This document shows positions 61,577-64,000 of a stretch of 64,000 nt of DNA, one piece after another (position 1 is the stretch's first letter; each line of letters opens with the position of its first letter). The DNA lies in assembly GCA_036937835.1 (NCBI GenBank), contig CM072878.1:9362501-9426500 (forward strand). Reading direction: 5' to 3'. The notes beneath the pieces are model-generated. The model worked only from the letters and a program-made list of their open reading frames with translations, was not told the origin of the DNA and did not search any database. Origin of the DNA: Pampus argenteus. Its lineage: Eukaryota; Chordata; Actinopteri; Scombriformes; Stromateidae. The translations under genes and the position numbers were made by a program.

Positions 61577-63985
61577 TAAACTTTATAAAACAGGACATAT
61601 TATAGCACAATAGTGATAATCATTAAAAATACATGTAAAATGTATTTTAATTTTTTTTAGCAATGCTTTTCATTTAGTTTAATTATCATCAACACCATTG
61701 CACGCTGCAGGGTATGTTATTTAGTTTAGTTCAAAGTCTGATTGTTCTTTATGTTGTTACACTAAAACAAAGATGAAATTCCATCTTTATCCACGTGATG
61801 ACCAATTGTGCTCATGTCTAAGTGTCTGTGAAATTGATTTCATTATCAGCCACAGCAGTGAGATATTTTTTTAAGTCAAAGTCTGCAACCAACAGTAAAT
61901 TTAATTTTTTTGTGTTCAGCCAATATTTATCTTTCATACTGTGTTTACTCAGTTTCTACATCATCTCACATTATTCAAGCACTTACTTACACACACTTAA
62001 AACAGCAGTGTGGAAGAGTTTTAACTATCCCACATACTGTACATCAAATCAAATACTGTAGTGGCGCATCAAGTTTCTGCTCTCACACTGTCTTGAGCTT
62101 TTTTTTTTTCACCCATTTTCATTCCTCCTCCCTCTCCTACAACCACCCTTTAATGTTTGACACTCACCCCCACAGTTCATGAGCTTCCTGACATTGGTGG
62201 TAGACATCAGGTTGTGGGTTCTCAGGTAGTCCGCCAACTGGCCTCCGATGGGCACAATGATTGTCATCACCAGATGGGGCAAAGCTGACACCATGCCCAC
62301 CTGAACGAGGAAAGAGGAGAGCGAGTAAGACCAGAATAGTGTTACAAGAAATTAGAATATAATATAATATAATATAATATAATATAATATATTTTCTGAT
62401 TATGGGTTTTGATAACTTTGCACTTGCCACCTCTGATTTGTGAAACACAAAAAGCTGTGTCAAAAGACAAAAGCTTGTATTTAAAGTCAAATTACAGTTA
62501 CTGTAAATTAAATCTGATCTCACCTTGCTGATCTCAAAGCCGAAGACTTCTTCAAAGTAGGCTGGCTGGCTGATGAGCAGCAGGTAGAAGGTCCAGCTCC
62601 TGCAGAAGTTGGCCACAATGATGGCATAGACTGGCATGGAGGTGAAGAAGTGTCTCCATGGGGTTTTAAATTTCTGCCACCAAAAGAAATAAGATATTAC
62701 TGGAATCCACTGACTACAGTCAGCTAGAGAATCAGCTGAATGTGTGCACGTGTATGTATGATCACACTGTAGGTGTAATAGACATCCACGCTATTGGTGT
62801 TTGTGTGTAGGTCTAAGAGCTTATCAGTGTCAGATTAAAACAAATGAATGTCATATAACGGCGTACATGGAGAGGATTGAGAAATGACGCCGACTCTCCG
62901 ATCGCTTCTTCAATATACTTCCTTTCCTCCGGTGTGATGGTTGGATGGGCTGCAGGACTCTCATACGACACCAGAACCCAGAATAAATACCAGAATATTC
63001 CAAAGCTGCCTGGGAGAGTTAACGGGTACAGCAGTGAGAGAGAAAAGAGAGAGGAAATAAATGAAAAGTGTCCACTAAGATTCCCTCACAGGTCGCTGTT
63101 GATGTTGTGAAGCTCATCTGTAAAATGTGTTGAGTCTGTTAGGAAATCAGGGAGTGGAAATGTAAATGAAGACTCTCTGTACAGAAGCAGATGAAAAGCA
63201 AGTGCTTTTAAATATATTTTTAAAATTCCAAAATATTATCTAAAATCTGCACACTCAGAACACCATGAAAGTTCTTGAGTTTCATATAACTGCTTTCTGA
63301 GCTGCAGAGGTACTCCACATATTACTATACTGTACTTGCACAGCCGTAAGTGACTGCAGTGAATGAACACAAACACATTTGACTATGAGGATACTAACCA
63401 TAGACATAGAATACTGAAGGCCACCCAGTGTATTGCACCAGTATCCCAGCTAAAGGCATGGCCACCACCGCTCCTGCATAGGACCCTAAGAAGGCATCAA
63501 ACAAAGAAAAAGTGACAAACTAATAAAATAAACTTTGCAGAAACCACTGGCAGTTCCATCTTCCAAATCTCATATTCAAACCTGCAGAAATGTATTTTGT
63601 GGGATCTGAAAGCTTCTGATGATATCAGAGATAACATGGAAACGTGTCAGGAAAGATGTTGAAACTTTACCACAAAAGGCTGTTGTGGCTAATCGACTTC
63701 TCTCCAGAGGAGGAGCCCACTTGGCCCAGATCCCGTGGCAGGCTGGGTATGATACACCCTGAAGGACACAAGACGAGTCAGAAAAAAAAAACCAAAAAAA
63801 CTTGCTGTGTCCTCCGCACACTCATACACGGAGTACTGCAAGCATGTGTGCACACAGGCACATACTGTACCTCGACAAGGCCCTGACATATCCTGACCAG
63901 TATGACGCAGCTGTAATGGCAGCGAGCGGCAGAAGGAATCAGCATGTTGAGGGTGGACGTGGCCACTATGGCAAAGCCAAACACT
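60245..63985 (-). CDS. slc17a7: Vesicular glutamate transporter, VGLUT1-like (3' ten exons; truncated by the window edge)
   Basis: Ten exons, in gene order: 63871-63985, 63671-63758, 63399-63485, 62867-63009, 62524-62673, 62168-62300, 61191-61301, 60815-60942, 60643-60712, 60245-60555; about 445 residues. The N-terminal exons lie beyond the right edge. The protein is an SLC17 transporter loading glutamate into synaptic vesicles. Diagnostic blocks include [57 protein letters not shown] and NVNHLDIAPRYASILMGI. The segment MSTTNVRKLMNCGG matches VGLUT1 better than VGLUT2 or VGLUT3, and the pold1/gys1 neighbourhood agrees. After the shared SEEKCG motif the tail is unlike mammalian VGLUT1: it holds a Gly/Ala run and no double polyproline domain. 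Parts of the tail (CGIIDEDELA) resemble VGLUT3, so paralogue identity is probable, not certain. Confidence 0.88.
61541..61574. repeat. (CA)n in a slc17a7 intron
   Basis: About 17 CA units, read directly. The intron (61302-62167) shows nothing else. Confidence 0.95.
62355..62392. repeat. (AATAT)n pentanucleotide repeat in a slc17a7 intron
   Basis: About seven perfect five-base units, read directly. Confidence 0.95.
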
Positions 63986-64000
63986 CTTAGAGACACAAAA

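Noticed and set aside
60245..63985. Assignment as slc17a6 or slc17a8
   Set aside because: MSTTNVRKLMNCGG and linkage to pold1/gys1 favour slc17a7, although part of the tail resembles VGLUT3.

Overview
This window is a vertebrate nuclear locus, almost certainly from a ray-finned (teleost) fish. The genes have many short exons with GT-AG introns, intergenic spaces are compact, CA/TG microsatellites are abundant, decayed Tc1- and hAT-like elements are present, and there is an intact Ras-dva GTPase, a family known from fishes and amphibians and lost in amniotes. No bacterial, organellar or viral gene was seen. Gene models were built by hand by joining exons at splice sites with matching phase. 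For every complete multi-exon gene the exon lengths sum to an uninterrupted reading frame of the family's expected length.

Layout, left to right. Bases 1-460 hold one or two exons of an unidentified minus-strand gene. Bases 460-4,760 show only simple repeats. A single-exon ras-dva GTPase (+) lies at 5,066-5,692. prpsap1 (-, 10 coding exons) spans 10,838-17,018 with a long 3' UTR to its left. tufm (-, 10 exons) spans 18,515-22,092 and is head-to-head with hspbp1 (+, 7 coding exons, 23,454-25,439). tmem86b (-, 3 exons, 26,253-27,377) is head-to-head with aspdh (+, 7 exons, 28,462-30,678). gys1 (-, 15 coding exons, 31,928-37,862, with a probable non-coding first exon near 40,276) is head-to-head with pold1 (+, 26 coding exons, 42,893-50,945). 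A classical Ras gene (-, 4 exons, 53,317-55,931) follows. The last ten exons of a vesicular glutamate transporter, best matched to slc17a7/VGLUT1 (-), run from 60,245 to 63,985 and continue off the right edge.

hspbp1, tmem86b, aspdh, gys1, pold1 and slc17a7 all have human orthologues on 19q13, whereas prpsap1 and tufm are on human 17q and 16p. The genes are independent housekeeping, metabolic and neuronal genes rather than an operon-like system. Shared regulation is plausible only at the three divergent pairs (tufm/hspbp1, tmem86b/aspdh, gys1/pold1), two of which carry direct-repeat nuclear-receptor half-sites.

The most notable items are: a fourth H/K/N-type Ras with a KRAS4B-like basic tail, a CVIL box and Ser at position 118; the natural G12A/Q61S-equivalent residues of Ras-dva; a UG/CA repeat pair bracketing aspdh exon 2; a GC-AG intron in gys1; and a glycine-rich rather than proline-rich tail on the VGLUT1-like transporter.
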